Counted from the first letter of the stretch, positions 37,430-47,571 are shown. The stretch: DNA of 64,000 nucleotides from Acinetobacter radioresistens DSM 6976 = NBRC 102413 = CIP 103788 (GCF_006757745.1 NZ_AP019740.1:558001-622000); one strand, 5' to 3'. Made by a program: numbers and translations. The notes: generated by a model from the letters alone, not told the origin.

Positions 37430-38692
37430 TTATTGCTTGCGTTTCATCTGATCAAAGAAATCATCATTGGTCTTGGTTTCTTTCATACGGTCAAGCAGGA
37501 ATTCCATAGCTGCCAGTTCATCCATAGGATGAAGAAGTTTGCGCAGAATCCAGACTTTGCGCAGATTCTCTTCACTCATCAGGCGCTCTTCACGACGCGT
37601 TCCTGATTTCTTGATATTCATGGCAGGGAAAACACGCTTTTCTGCAATACGGCGGTCTAGGGTGATTTCTTGGTTACCTGTACCTTTAAATTCCTCATAG
37701 ATGACGTCATCCATCTTGCTGCCAGTTTCAATCAGGGCAGTTGAGATGATCGTCAAAGAGCCGCCTTCTTCGATATTACGTGCAGCACCGAAGAAACGTT
37801 TAGGACGTTCTAAAGCATGTGCATCTAAACCACCAGTCAGTACTTTGCCTGATGATGGAATTACCGTGTTATAAGCACGGGCCAGACGGGTAATCGAGTC
37901 AAGCAGGATTACCACATCTTTTTTATGTTCAACTAGACGTTTAGCTTTTTCAATAACCATTTCAGCTACCTGAACATGGCGAGCAGGTGATTCATCAAAG
38001 GTAGATGCTACTACTTCACCACGAACCGTCCGCTCCATTTCAGTTACTTCTTCTGGACGTTCATCGATGAGCAGCACGATCAGAAAAACTTCCGGGTTGT
38101 TACGAACAATTGACTGAGCAATATTCTGCAGCAACATGGTCTTACCGGCTTTTGGTGGCGCTACAATAATTGAACGCTGACCTTTACCAATCGGAGCAAC
38201 CAGGTCAACCACACGTGCTGTCAAGTCTTCCGTTGTACCATTACCAAGTTCCATTACCAGCTGTTCGGTTGGAAAGAGTGGGGTCAGGTTTTCAAAGAGA
38301 ATCTTGTTACGTGAGTTTTCAGGTGTGTCATAGTTAATCTGGTTAACTTTAAGCAGGGCAAAATAACGTTCACCCTCCTTTGGCGGGCGAATAGTACCTG
38401 TAATGGTATCACCCGTACGTAAATTAAAACGGCGAATTTGGGATGGACTGACATAGATATCGTCTGGGCCTGCGAGATACGAACCCGCAGCTGAACGTAA
38501 GAAGCCAAAACCGTCAGAGAGAATTTCAAGTACACCATCACCAAAAATTTCTTCGCCATTCATAGCATGACGTTTCAAGATGGCAAAAATAATATCTTGC
38601 TTGCGGTTACGAGCCATTCCTTCAAGGCCCATAAACTCAGCAATTTTAATAAGTTCGCCAATCGGTTTTTTCTTGAGTTCGGTTAAGTTCAT
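37430..38692 (-). CDS. rho: Transcription termination factor Rho
   Basis: Rho (420 residues, E. coli 419) is the hexameric RNA helicase that ends transcription. The N-terminal helix bundle ([19 protein letters not shown]) and the RNA-binding cold-shock-like domain with GFGFLRS are followed by the motor domain. That domain shows APPKAGKT (Walker A), [27 protein letters not shown] (Walker B) and a Q-loop region [13 protein letters not shown]. The start is the ATG at 38692. Its leader is long and pyrimidine-rich (see separate entries), consistent with self-control. Confidence 0.98.
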   Translation of the reverse strand: MNLTELKKKPIGELIKIAEFMGLEGMARNRKQDIIFAILKRHAMNGEEIFGDGVLEILSDGFGFLRSAAGSYLAGPDDIYVSPSQIRRFNLRTGDTITGTIRPPKEGERYFALLKVNQINYDTPENSRNKILFENLTPLFPTEQLVMELGNGTTEDLTARVVDLVAPIGKGQRSIIVAPPKAGKTMLLQNIAQSIVRNNPEVFLIVLLIDERPEEVTEMERTVRGEVVASTFDESPARHVQVAEMVIEKAKRLVEHKKDVVILLDSITRLARAYNTVIPSSGKVLTGGLDAHALERPKRFFGAARNIEEGGSLTIISTALIETGSKMDDVIYEEFKGTGNQEITLDRRIAEKRVFPAMNIKKSGTRREERLMSEENLRKVWILRKLLHPMDELAAMEFLLDRMKETKTNDDFFDQMKRKQ

Positions 38693-38760
38693 AGATGGTC
38701 AGATAGGTCTAAAAAGGGACATATGAAGTGGAAGTTAAGAAGAAGCAAAAGTCGGCCGCA
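38693..38760 (-). promoter_or_regulatory. Candidate rut site in the rho leader
   Basis: The RNA just before the rho start is rich in C and U and poor in G (for example UUUUGCUUCUUCUU, then CUUCCACUUC, and ACCUAUCUGACCAUC). C clearly outnumbers G and YC steps recur. Rho binds such unstructured RNA, and E. coli rho is attenuated by Rho in its leader. Function is inferred. Confidence 0.5.
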
Positions 38761-38930
38761 TGCAATATGAGTAAGTCCGTCGTAATTGCACAATAACAAA
38801 CTCAGATGACTGATTAGTTGTATCGAAGAGAAATGTATAAAACACTTTCTGTTGCCGAGCGGCGATCTTATGTTTTGTATCTTTTAAGAAAGTGGAGAGC
38901 GAGAATTGCTCCAACGTTTCTTGAGCATGA

Positions 38931-38959
38931 AATATAAGTCAGAACAGGAAGTTTGTCAA
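38931..38959 (-). promoter_or_regulatory. Sigma-70 promoter of rho
   Basis: Minus-strand TTGACA (38959-38954) and TATATT (38936-38931), 17 bases apart: a near-perfect match. Transcription would begin near 38924, giving a leader of about 230 bases. A start codon at 38923 opens a 14-codon frame with no ribosome binding site. Confidence 0.8.
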
Positions 38960-38969
38960 TTTAAGCATG

Positions 38970-39003
38970 AAAAAAATACGCTATTTTATAACAGCGTATT
39001 TTT
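38970..39003 (-). terminator. Terminator after trxA
   Basis: AAAAATACGCT / AGCGTATTTTT stem with a ten-base loop and a T run on the minus strand. It separates trxA from the rho promoter. Confidence 0.88.
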
Positions 39004-39025
39004 ATAACGGATGTTTAAAACCAGA

Positions 39026-39352
39026 TTAGATATTTTCGTCAATAAATGCAGCCAGTTTCGAGCGTGGAGCAGCACCTACCTGCTGACCTACAACTTCGCC
39101 ATTCTTAAACATCAACAGTGCTGGAATATTACGGATATTGTATTTTACAGCCGTATCTTCGCATGAAGTCACGTCAACTTTAACGATTTTGACCTTGCCT
39201 TCGTATTCACGTGATAAATCTTCAAGTACAGGAGCAATTGCCTTACATGGGGCACACCATCCTGCCCAGAAATCTACCAGCACTGGAGTTTCAGCGTCCA
39301 GAACATCTGCCTGGAAGTTTTCATCAGTTGTATTAACAATATTAGCAGACAT
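39026..39352 (-). CDS. trxA: Thioredoxin 1 (active site WCAPC)
   Basis: A 108-residue thioredoxin that reduces protein disulfides in the cytoplasm. The fold is complete: VLVDFWAGWCAPCKAIAPVLE, cis-Pro in NIRNIPALLMF and VGAAPRSKL. The active site is WCAPC where most bacterial thioredoxins have WCGPC; I recall the same variant in A. baumannii TrxA, so it is a lineage trait, not a defect. Two further features are a buried Asp in VLVDF and an extra Cys in the VDVTSCEDTAVKY stretch. It lies upstream of rho, as in E. coli. Confidence 0.95.
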   Translation of the reverse strand: MSANIVNTTDENFQADVLDAETPVLVDFWAGWCAPCKAIAPVLEDLSREYEGKVKIVKVDVTSCEDTAVKYNIRNIPALLMFKNGEVVGQQVGAAPRSKLAAFIDENI

Positions 39353-39616
39353 GGGTATGACTCCAAAAGTATTTTAAAGATAGCATTGTAATTTTGCGAA
39401 TATTACACAGCCATCAGGTTCAATGAAAGAGTTAAAGTTATTTTTCCTCTTATCTGTTGTTTTGTCTAATGGAAGCTCACGATACTGACAATCGTGATAC
39501 ACAATCATTAAGTAAAACAAAAAATATAAACTCGAGTAAATGTTGAGTAAACGTCTTTTAAATTCATAGCATGTGAATTACTCTAAGCGACAATTCGGTG
39601 AAGGTATGTGTAAAGA

Positions 39617-41137
39617 ATGTCTGATTTTTTGATCGATGAAGAATTGCTTGCTGCCATAGACATGGGGTCAAACAGTTTTCATCTTGCAATTGCCAGAGTT
39701 GATCATGGGGAAGTCAAAAAAGTTGCCTCAATGTCAGAAAAAGTTCAACTGGCGGCCGGCCTTGATGAAAATAAAAACTTGACTGAAGCTGCACAACAGC
39801 GGGGTTTAGCCTGCCTTGCCCGTTTTGTGGCGCGTTTGGGTTCAGTACAACCTACCCGCATGCGAATTGTAGCAACCAATGCCTTGCGTCAAGCGAAAAA
39901 CGGGCATGAATTTATTCAAAAAGCTGCCGAAATCTTGCCAAAGCCGATTGAAATCATTGCAGGGCGTGAAGAAGCCCGTCTGATTTATCTGGGAGTTTCA
40001 CATACTATTGCTAATGGTGGCCGCCGGCTAGTCGTCGATATTGGTGGCGGTTCAACTGAGCTGATTATTGGTGAAGAGTTTGAACCCTTGCATACTGAAT
40101 CTTTACAGATGGGTTGTGTGGCCTATACCAAAGCCTATTTTGCTGACGGCTCTATTTCTGTAAAAGCTTTTGATAAAGCTGTGGTTGCTGCACGTAAAGA
40201 GCTCTCTGCAATAGCTAATACCTATAAAACTGAAGGATGGGATACTGTCGTAGGCTCAAGTGGAACCATTAAGGCCTGCCGTCAGATTATGGTTAATATG
40301 GGGTTGAGTGACGAGCAGGAAAAAGTTACCCGTGAAGGTCTATATAAATTAAAAGAGAAACTGCTTAAGTTTAAGCATGCTTCTGAAATTGATTTCGAAG
40401 GTTTAAAAGATGACCGGCGTGCTGTTTTACCTGCCGGGATTGCCATCTTGTATGCTGTATTTGAAGTCCTGGAGCTAGATAAACTGGTGTATTCAGATGG
40501 TGCACTTCGTGAAGGGGTGATGTATGACCTGTTGGGACGTTTTAAGCATGAAGATATTCGGGACCGTAGTGTACAGGCATTGATGGGACGCTATAACGCT
40601 GATCCGAAACAGGCAGAGCGTGTAGTAAAAACTGCCCAGCAACTATTTGATGGCGTGGCAGAATCATTAAATCTGACTTGTGATGATCGCGATCTGCTAC
40701 GTCGTGCCGCCTATGTGCATGAAATTGGTCTTGCAATCAGTCATGGTGGATATCATCGTCATGGTGCCTATTTACTTCAACATTCCGATATTCCGGGATT
40801 CTCCCAGATTGATCAAAATCATCTGTCTCGGCTGGTGGGCTTTCATCGCCGCAAGCTGCGTCATGAAGCAAAAATTGAAGTAACGCGGGCAGGAGGCGAA
40901 AAACTGGCCTATCTTTGCCTGTTATTACGTTTAGCAGTTTTAATCAATCATAGTCGCAGTGATCAGGTGCTTCCTGCCATTGAACTGTCTGTAGTAAATG
41001 ATCAACAATGGCAACTCAGTGTTTCGGGTGATGCCAAACAATGGCCTCTGCTGATTGCAGATTTGCAGGATGAGCAAGTGCAGTTCAAGCATTGGGATAT
41101 TGAGTTGAATATTCAGTCGGAAAAATTTATCAATTAA
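39617..41137 (+). CDS. ppx: Exopolyphosphatase
   Basis: Ppx (506 residues, E. coli 513) removes phosphate from polyphosphate chains and can hydrolyse pppGpp. It is an actin-fold phosphatase: AAIDMGSNSFHLAIA (phosphate loop), ATNALRQAKNG, VIDIGGGSTE-like (here VVDIGGGSTELIIG), then VGSSGTIKA and DGALREGVMYDLL. The C-terminal part has HD-like residues (AYVHEIGLAISHGGYHRHGAYLL). GAAGGTATGTG lies upstream of the ATG. Divergent from trxA. Confidence 0.95.
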   Translation: MSDFLIDEELLAAIDMGSNSFHLAIARVDHGEVKKVASMSEKVQLAAGLDENKNLTEAAQQRGLACLARFVARLGSVQPTRMRIVATNALRQAKNGHEFIQKAAEILPKPIEIIAGREEARLIYLGVSHTIANGGRRLVVDIGGGSTELIIGEEFEPLHTESLQMGCVAYTKAYFADGSISVKAFDKAVVAARKELSAIANTYKTEGWDTVVGSSGTIKACRQIMVNMGLSDEQEKVTREGLYKLKEKLLKFKHASEIDFEGLKDDRRAVLPAGIAILYAVFEVLELDKLVYSDGALREGVMYDLLGRFKHEDIRDRSVQALMGRYNADPKQAERVVKTAQQLFDGVAESLNLTCDDRDLLRRAAYVHEIGLAISHGGYHRHGAYLLQHSDIPGFSQIDQNHLSRLVGFHRRKLRHEAKIEVTRAGGEKLAYLCLLLRLAVLINHSRSDQVLPAIELSVVNDQQWQLSVSGDAKQWPLLIADLQDEQVQFKHWDIELNIQSEKFIN

Positions 41138-41172
41138 CTCAATTTTGTTAATTCAGGAATAATACTCGGCCT

Positions 41173-41997
41173 ATGAAGAACAAAGCTGCTCAATCTAAAG
41201 CATGGAAAACAGTTCAAATTGCACGTCACCCGGAACGTCCGCAATTTCTGGATTATGTGGGCGAAATTTTTACAGAGTTCGATGCGTTGCATGGTGATCG
41301 CGTTTTTGGCGATGATGGCGCGATGATCGGCGGATTGGCTCGTTTTGATGGCCAGCCGGTGATGGTGGTAGGACAGCACCGCGGTCGTAGCACTCGTGAG
41401 AAATTGCAACATAATTTTGGGATGTGCAATCCTGAAGGCTATCGCAAGTCACAACGTCTACTCGATATGGCAGAGAGATTCAATCTGCCGGTATTTACGT
41501 TTATTGACACTATGGGCGCATACCCGGGTGTAGGGGCTGAAGAGCGGGGACAGGCTGAAGCTATCGCCAGTAGTCTTGCCCAGCTTTCAAGCCTGAAAGT
41601 TCCGGTTATTGCAACGGTACTGGGTGAAGGCGGTTCTGGCGGAGCGCTGGGAATCGGGGTTGCAGACCGCGTGATTATGCTGTCACACAGTATTTATTCT
41701 GTAATCTCGCCAGAAGGATGTGCCTCTATTTTATGGAAAACTGCTGAAAAGGCAGAACAGGCCAGTGAAGCGTTATCATTAACAGCAGATAAACTTCAGG
41801 CACTGGGTATTGTAGAATATGTCGTCGATGAAGGTGAGGGAGCACATTTACATCCCGAACTGGTTATGGACCGTCTTCAAGAAGTGCTTAAACAGGCACT
41901 TGATGAATTGAAAGGAATGGATGCTAGCGAACGATGCGAGGCACGTTACCAACGTTTAATGAAGTTTGGCAGCGAGAATTCAGGTCTGGTTGCTTAA
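41173..41997 (+). CDS. accA: Acetyl-CoA carboxylase carboxyltransferase subunit alpha
   Basis: AccA (274 residues) forms, with AccD, the enzyme that moves the carboxyl group from biotin to acetyl-CoA in fatty-acid synthesis. The core is complete: [29 protein letters not shown], the [23 protein letters not shown] loop, [18 protein letters not shown] and [17 protein letters not shown]. It lacks about 45 residues found at the N-terminus of E. coli AccA (319). As far as I recall this shorter form is normal in Acinetobacter. Its 3' end overlaps the tilS start by 64 bases. Confidence 0.95.
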   Translation: MKNKAAQSKAWKTVQIARHPERPQFLDYVGEIFTEFDALHGDRVFGDDGAMIGGLARFDGQPVMVVGQHRGRSTREKLQHNFGMCNPEGYRKSQRLLDMAERFNLPVFTFIDTMGAYPGVGAEERGQAEAIASSLAQLSSLKVPVIATVLGEGGSGGALGIGVADRVIMLSHSIYSVISPEGCASILWKTAEKAEQASEALSLTADKLQALGIVEYVVDEGEGAHLHPELVMDRLQEVLKQALDELKGMDASERCEARYQRLMKFGSENSGLVA

Positions 41998-43298
41998 AAC
42001 AGCTTGAGCAGTTTTCACCAGAAACTTCTTTCCTGATCGGATGTAGTGGGGGCATGGATTCCATGCTCCTATTATATTTTATGGCGGCGCTTTGCCCCGG
42101 ACGGATCAGGGCTATCTATGTTGATCACCAGTTACAGGCTCAGAGTAGGGCCTGGGGTGTTCATGTGCAAGCTGAATGTATGAAGCTTGATGTTCCATGC
42201 ATTGTGCAGCCTGTACATGTAAATGCAGGTAATCTTGAACGTCAGGCCCGTGAAGCGCGCTATCAGGCTTATCATCAGCATATTAAATCTGGCGAAGTAC
42301 TTGTTCTTGCCCATCATCAGCAGGATCAGGCAGAAACCGTATTGTTAAGATTGTTTTCTGGCACGGGTATTTCTGGACTCTCTGCTATGAAACAGCTGGA
42401 TCAGCGTCATGAAATGCCAATCTGGCGTCCGATGCTGTCCCTCTCCCGTGAGCAGATTTGCCAATGGACTGAACAATTAAACATCAGTTTTATTGATGAT
42501 CCTTCAAATAATGATACCTATTACGACCGTGCCTGGTGCCGAACAATGCTCTGGCCGCTCTTAGCTTCCCGCTTTTCTAAAATGCAGCAGGCAGTCACCC
42601 GCACAGCTTCATTAATGCAGGATGCCGATGAGATTCTGCAGGAAGTATTACAAGAGGATTTAAAAAATTGTGGCAATGCACAGCAGCTTGATCTCGCAAG
42701 ATTAAAATTACTTTCAAAACCCCGACAGCGACAACTGCTTTCAGTATGGATGAAAGGTGAAGGTATATATCGGCCAGCTTTTGAAATGGTTGAGCGGATT
42801 CAGCATGAAGTTATTGCTGCCAAAGCCGATGCACAGGCGGCGCTACACTGGAACAAGTATTATTATGTTCGTTATCATGGGCAGCTTTACCGTTTACAGA
42901 CAGATGAATATATGGCTGAGAAAAACAGTCAGCTCATTTCTGAACAAAGTCTTATTCCCGAGCTTTCTCATGTTTACCAAACTGCTTCTGGCCATTATCA
43001 GATTCAACTGCAAGCAGTCGGTTTATCAGCAGATTTATTGAAGCAGAATCTTGTATTAACATCGCGGCAAGGTGGGGAAAGAATTCATCTTTATGGCCGG
43101 GTAGGTGCATGGCCGCTCAAAAAGGCTATTCAGGAAGCACAAATTTTTCCTTGGCAGCGTCATCAGATTCAAATATTAAGCCGAGATAATGTTATGCTTG
43201 GGGTTTTTACGCCCAAAGGGTTTTGGTTGGCGCAATCTCCATATTGTGAGCGAGGTGGCTGGCAACCGGTATTAATCACTCAGCAACAACAAATGTAA
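41934..43298 (+). CDS. tilS: tRNA(Ile)-lysidine synthase
   Basis: TilS (454 residues) turns C34 of tRNA-Ile(CAU) into lysidine, so that it reads AUA. The PP-loop SGGMDS is at about 38-43, then YVDHQLQ and [19 protein letters not shown]. The C-terminal half has the RQGGERI region that contacts the tRNA acceptor. The ATG at 41934 lies inside accA, in another frame; it fits the Acinetobacter N-terminus ([13 protein letters not shown]) that I remember. The PP-loop would still be intact with a somewhat later start, so the exact overlap is the least certain point. Confidence 0.93.
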   Translation: MRGTLPTFNEVWQREFRSGCLKQLEQFSPETSFLIGCSGGMDSMLLLYFMAALCPGRIRAIYVDHQLQAQSRAWGVHVQAECMKLDVPCIVQPVHVNAGNLERQAREARYQAYHQHIKSGEVLVLAHHQQDQAETVLLRLFSGTGISGLSAMKQLDQRHEMPIWRPMLSLSREQICQWTEQLNISFIDDPSNNDTYYDRAWCRTMLWPLLASRFSKMQQAVTRTASLMQDADEILQEVLQEDLKNCGNAQQLDLARLKLLSKPRQRQLLSVWMKGEGIYRPAFEMVERIQHEVIAAKADAQAALHWNKYYYVRYHGQLYRLQTDEYMAEKNSQLISEQSLIPELSHVYQTASGHYQIQLQAVGLSADLLKQNLVLTSRQGGERIHLYGRVGAWPLKKAIQEAQIFPWQRHQIQILSRDNVMLGVFTPKGFWLAQSPYCERGGWQPVLITQQQQM

Positions 43299-43314
43299 AT
43301 GACGAGCATTGAAC

Positions 43315-44145
43315 ATGAGCACAGCTTTAAATTGCAATATCTGTTTTATTGGCGGTGGCAATATGGCACAAGCCTTAATTGGTGGCCTGTTAGCACGTGG
43401 GTTGCCTGCTACCCGTATTACAGTAGCTGATCCGGTTGAACAGATTCGTTCATTGCTTCAGGAAAAAGATATCCATGTGACTGAAGACAATGTTGCAGCT
43501 ATTCATGATGCCGATGTGGTCGTTCTGGCTGTTAAACCACAGGTATTGGCTAAGGTATTGCAACCTTTAAAAGGTCTGTTTGCTGGAAAACTGCTTATTT
43601 CAATTGTAGCAGGTGCTCAGATTGCAACTATCGCTGAGCTGGTCGAGAGTGATCAGGTGGTACGGGTAATGCCGAATACACCGGCACTGGTACAGACTGG
43701 TGCACACGGATTATATGCCAGCCCTGCTGTGCAGCAGGCGGACCGTGATCTGGCTAGCCAGATTCTGGCATCGACCGGTTTGACCTTGTGGGTTAATACC
43801 GAAGAACAGATTGATGCCGTTACTGCGGTCTCTGGGTCTGGCCCGGCATATTTTTTCTATATGATGGAAAGTATGATACAGGCGGGTAAAAATCTTGGTC
43901 TGGATGAGAAAGTAGCTACCGCACTGACTTTACAAACAGCTTTAGGTGCTGCACAAATGGCGATTACCAGCTCCAGCTCACCGTCTGAGTTACGTAAAAA
44001 TGTAACCTCACCGAACGGCACAACACAGGCTGCACTGGAAATGTTTGATCGTGCCCAGATTTCCCAGAATATTCAGGCTGCACTTGCTGCAGCGAAAAAA
44101 CGCAGCCAGGAACTCGCACAAGAGCTGAGTGAAAGCACTAAATAA
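43315..44145 (+). CDS. proC: Pyrroline-5-carboxylate reductase
   Basis: ProC (276 residues) makes proline from pyrroline-5-carboxylate using NAD(P)H. The N-terminal Rossmann fold has CFIGGGNMAQALIGGLL; then VLAVKPQVL, VRVMPNTPALV and the C-terminal dimer domain with AVSGSGPAYFFYMMESM and NVTSPNGTTQAALEMF. A TTG at 43309 is in frame, but the ATG at 43315 is preceded by GACGAG. It is the gene before yggT, a widespread pairing. Confidence 0.96.
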   Translation: MSTALNCNICFIGGGNMAQALIGGLLARGLPATRITVADPVEQIRSLLQEKDIHVTEDNVAAIHDADVVVLAVKPQVLAKVLQPLKGLFAGKLLISIVAGAQIATIAELVESDQVVRVMPNTPALVQTGAHGLYASPAVQQADRDLASQILASTGLTLWVNTEEQIDAVTAVSGSGPAYFFYMMESMIQAGKNLGLDEKVATALTLQTALGAAQMAITSSSSPSELRKNVTSPNGTTQAALEMFDRAQISQNIQAALAAAKKRSQELAQELSESTK

Positions 44146-44171
44146 TTTGATTTGATTAGGAAAGTTAAAGT

Positions 44172-44741
44172 ATGGGTGCAAATTCTGCGCTAATTTTTGG
44201 CATTATCATTAACGTAGCGATTTTGCTCGTCTTCTTCCGTTTCTTGGTCCAGTTGGCTGCGGTGAATCCTTACAACCCGGTAGTAATGTCTACGGTCAAG
44301 GCAACCAAGATTGTTGATGTGTTCGGCCGTATCCTGCCAACACTCGGTAAAGGCCGTGTAAATCTGGCAGCTCTGGTTCTGATCGTGGTGTTATATCTGC
44401 TCAAGATTTTCGGCCTGATGTATCTGTCTGGTGTTATGCCAAACAGCCCTGTGCATCTGGTGATCTTGACTTTTGTGACCATGATTCAGGATTTATTACG
44501 TTTCTGTCGCTATCTGATTTTTGCAACGATCATCCTAAGCTGGGTGGTGATGTTTACCCAGTCGCGCGGGCCTTATATTGAAGTCATTCAAGATCTGGCT
44601 GAACCTTTATTGGCACCGTTTCGCCGCTTGATGCCTAATATGGGGATGATTGACCTGTCTCCAATTTTGGCATTCCTGGCGCTCTATATTGCCGAGATTT
44701 TGATGAATGAAGTTGCCCGGATTTTGTTAGTGGGTTTATAA
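44172..44741 (+). CDS. YggT family membrane protein
   Basis: A 189-residue inner-membrane protein with two YGGT repeats. Each repeat has a pair of hydrophobic helices. The first repeat includes FLVQLAAVNPYNPVV, the second VMFTQSRGPYIEVIQDLAEPLLAPFRRLMPNMGMIDLSPILAFL, a clear family signature. YggT proteins have been tied to osmotic or cell-division functions in some bacteria, without firm mechanism. AGGAAAGTTAAAGT precedes the ATG, 26 bases after proC. Confidence 0.92.
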   Translation: MGANSALIFGIIINVAILLVFFRFLVQLAAVNPYNPVVMSTVKATKIVDVFGRILPTLGKGRVNLAALVLIVVLYLLKIFGLMYLSGVMPNSPVHLVILTFVTMIQDLLRFCRYLIFATIILSWVVMFTQSRGPYIEVIQDLAEPLLAPFRRLMPNMGMIDLSPILAFLALYIAEILMNEVARILLVGL

Positions 44742-44751
44742 AGCGCTAAAA

Positions 44752-44779
44752 TAAAAAAGGACCGTTAGGTCCTTTTTTA
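44752..44779. terminator. Bidirectional terminator between yggT and polA
   Basis: AAAAAAGGACC / GGTCCTTTTTT with loop GTTA. It lies between two convergent genes and has A and T runs on both sides. Confidence 0.93.
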
Positions 44780-44811
44780 TTTTCTGGTGATTGGGTAAAG
44801 CAAGTCGTAAC

Positions 44812-47571
44812 TTAGTGTGCCTCTTCCCAGTTACAACCTTTACCTACTTCTACCAGTAAAGGTACAGAGATTTCGACTACCGACTCCATAACCTCAGCCA
44901 GTTGAGGGGCCAGCTCATCTGCGATATTTTCATCAACCTCGAATACCAGTTCATCATGAACCTGAAGTAATAAACGCGCCTGATCTTTCGGTAAGATTTT
45001 ATCTACCGAAATCATGGCCAGTTTAATAATATCTGCCGCGCTTCCCTGTAATGGTGCGTTAATCGCAGCACGTTCAGCTGCTTTGCGTACCATCATGTTA
45101 CGGGCATCAATATCTGGTGTGTATAAACGGCGACCAAATAGCGTGTCTACAAAGCCCTGTTCCAAAGCCAGTTGACGGGTACGTTGCATATACTCATAAA
45201 TTCCCGGATAACGGTGAAAATACTGTTTGATATAATCCTGCGATTCCTGACGGGTAAAACCAAGCTGACGAATCAGACCGAACTCAGACATGCCATACAG
45301 TAGTCCAAAGTTTACAGCTTTAGCCTGCCGGCGCTGGTCATTGGTGACGTCTTCAAGGGCGATTCCCAAAACTTCAGCTGCTGTACGGCGATGAACATCC
45401 TGACCGTGGCGGAAAGCATCTAGCAGGGCATCATCTTGCGAGAAATGGGCCATTAAACGCAATTCGATTTGCGAATAGTCAGCAGCCAGCAAGACACGAC
45501 CAGCCGGAGCAATAAAGGCTTTACGAATCTGTCGGCCAATTTCTCCGCGAATTGGAATGTTTTGTAAGTTCGGATCAGATGATGACAGACGTCCGGTGGC
45601 AGTAAGTGCCTGATGGTAGCTGGTATGTACCCGATGGGTAGAATTATTGGACTGCTTGACCAGAGCATCTGTATAGGTGCTCTTCAATTTAGCAAGACTG
45701 CGGTGTTCCAGAATTACAGCAGCAATTGGATGCTCGATTTTTTCCAGAATACTTTCGCTAGTACTGAACTGGCCTGTGGCAGTCTTTTTACCACCTTTAA
45801 TGCCGAGTTTTTCAAAAAGTACTTCACCTACCTGTTTCGGAGAAGCAATATTGAACGTTTCACCAGCCATTTCCATTGCTTGCTGTTCCAGCTCCTGCAT
45901 GGTTTTGGCAAACTCTACGCTGAGCTGGTCCAGAAAGCCGTGGTCTAGACGTATACCATCTTCTTCCATACCCGTCAGAATACGGGCAACCGGCATTTCA
46001 ATATTATATAAAATATTGCAAAGTTCCGGATGAGCTTTTAATTTTTCAGCCAGTACTTCATAGAGGCGATAAGTAACGTGGGCATCTTCGGCTGCATAAG
46101 GTGAAGCCACTTCCAGCTCAATCTGGTTAAAAATCTTCTGCTTGGCACCTTTCCCCGCAACCTGCTCAAAGGTAGTGGTCAGGTGACTTAAATATAGGCG
46201 CGCGACATCATCCATACCATGACGGGTAGCCACCGAGTTCAGCACGTAAGAGGCCAGCATGGTGTCAAAAAACCAGCCCTTGAGTTCAATTCCATGATTG
46301 GCAAAGATATGGGCATCATATTTAAGATGATGGCCAATTTTTTCAACCTGATCATTTTCCAGAATAGGCTTGATTTGAGCCATAACCTGTTCACGGTTCA
46401 GCTGCTCAGGTGCACCTGCATAGTCATGTGCCAGAGGAACGTAATATGCATCTTTTGCATCAAAGGCGACAGAGAAGCCGACCATTTCTGCTACCCGGTA
46501 GTCCAGACTTGTTGTTTCAGTATCAATAGCAAAGCGGGTTTCGCTAGACATACGCTGAAATAACAGTTCCCAGTCTGCCTGGGTCAGCACGGTATGATAA
46601 GTTGCTTCGCCCAGCCGGTCTTCTTCACTGCTCAAAGTAGCATGTTCATCTGGTATATCTTTATTTGCAGGTAAAGCCGTAGCTTGAGCTGAAGCCTGTT
46701 TATAAGTAGTGTTATTTGGATTATGGGGGTGATCTAGGGATTGTAGCTGATTACGGAACTCAAGTTCGGTATACAGATTACGCAAGGTTTCTACATGCGG
46801 ATCTGCCAGTTTTAGGTCTTCCCAGCTTATATTCAAGTCAAGATCACATACAATGGTAGCCAGCTGATGGTCAATGGTTATACCTTCGAGATTATCCTTA
46901 ATACTCTGGCCGACTCTACCCTTAATATGTTCTACATTTTCTAGAATGCCCCCAAGTGAACCGTATTCATTGAGTAGTTTAGCAGCAGTTTTTGCCCCTA
47001 CACCTGGTACACCCATAATACCATCTGAGGCATCACCCATCAGGGTCAGGTAGTCAATAATCTGGTGAGGCCATACTCCAAACTTCTCAAAGACTCCCTG
47101 AATATCCATCGGTTTGTCTTTAAAACTGTCTTCCAGTGTCACTTTATCTGTGACCAGCTGTGCCATATCCTTGTCACCAGTAGAGATCAGGACCTGATGG
47201 CCGGCAGCTTCAGCGCGTTTTGCCAGTGTTCCAATGATGTCATCAGCTTCGGCACCCGGCAGGGAATAAAGGGGAATACCTAAAGCCCGGATCAGGGCAT
47301 GCAGATAAGGAATTTGCTGGGAGAGTTCACTTGGCATGCTTGGGCGGTCACCTTTATAAAGTGGCGACAGCTCATGGCGGAAAGTAGGCTCGGGTGTATC
47401 AAAAATTACAGCCATATGGGTGGGCTGGATGCGGCGCATCAGTTTTTGTATTGCAGAAATCGCGCCACGGATTGCATTGGTATGTAACCCGGTTGAAGTG
47501 GTTAATTGAGGCAGCGCATGAAATGCCCGGAATAAAAAATAGGACCCATCAACCAAGACAAATGGTGGCAT
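44812..47571 (-). CDS. polA: DNA polymerase I
   Basis: PolA (919 residues) fills gaps and removes RNA primers. All three domains are present. The 5'-3' exonuclease (1-290) has VDGSYFLFRAFHA, GAEADDIIGT and GDASDGIMGVPGVGAKTA. The 3'-5' proofreading domain (about 310-510) keeps its acidic residues (AIDTETTSLD, HHLKYDAHIF, YAAEDAHVTYRL). The polymerase has LLAADYSQIELRLMAHFS (motif A), RRQAKAVNFGLLYG (motif B) and LLQVHDELVFE (motif C). Length is close to E. coli PolA (928). Confidence 0.97.
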   Translation of the reverse strand: MPPFVLVDGSYFLFRAFHALPQLTTSTGLHTNAIRGAISAIQKLMRRIQPTHMAVIFDTPEPTFRHELSPLYKGDRPSMPSELSQQIPYLHALIRALGIPLYSLPGAEADDIIGTLAKRAEAAGHQVLISTGDKDMAQLVTDKVTLEDSFKDKPMDIQGVFEKFGVWPHQIIDYLTLMGDASDGIMGVPGVGAKTAAKLLNEYGSLGGILENVEHIKGRVGQSIKDNLEGITIDHQLATIVCDLDLNISWEDLKLADPHVETLRNLYTELEFRNQLQSLDHPHNPNNTTYKQASAQATALPANKDIPDEHATLSSEEDRLGEATYHTVLTQADWELLFQRMSSETRFAIDTETTSLDYRVAEMVGFSVAFDAKDAYYVPLAHDYAGAPEQLNREQVMAQIKPILENDQVEKIGHHLKYDAHIFANHGIELKGWFFDTMLASYVLNSVATRHGMDDVARLYLSHLTTTFEQVAGKGAKQKIFNQIELEVASPYAAEDAHVTYRLYEVLAEKLKAHPELCNILYNIEMPVARILTGMEEDGIRLDHGFLDQLSVEFAKTMQELEQQAMEMAGETFNIASPKQVGEVLFEKLGIKGGKKTATGQFSTSESILEKIEHPIAAVILEHRSLAKLKSTYTDALVKQSNNSTHRVHTSYHQALTATGRLSSSDPNLQNIPIRGEIGRQIRKAFIAPAGRVLLAADYSQIELRLMAHFSQDDALLDAFRHGQDVHRRTAAEVLGIALEDVTNDQRRQAKAVNFGLLYGMSEFGLIRQLGFTRQESQDYIKQYFHRYPGIYEYMQRTRQLALEQGFVDTLFGRRLYTPDIDARNMMVRKAAERAAINAPLQGSAADIIKLAMISVDKILPKDQARLLLQVHDELVFEVDENIADELAPQLAEVMESVVEISVPLLVEVGKGCNWEEAH

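Noticed and set aside
38880..38925. Fourteen-codon frame early in the rho leader (ATG at about 38923)
   Set aside because: Recalls E. coli rhoL, but it has no ribosome binding site and no sequence likeness.
41270..41452. Minus-strand frames within accA
   Set aside because: Shadow frames opposite a strongly conserved gene.
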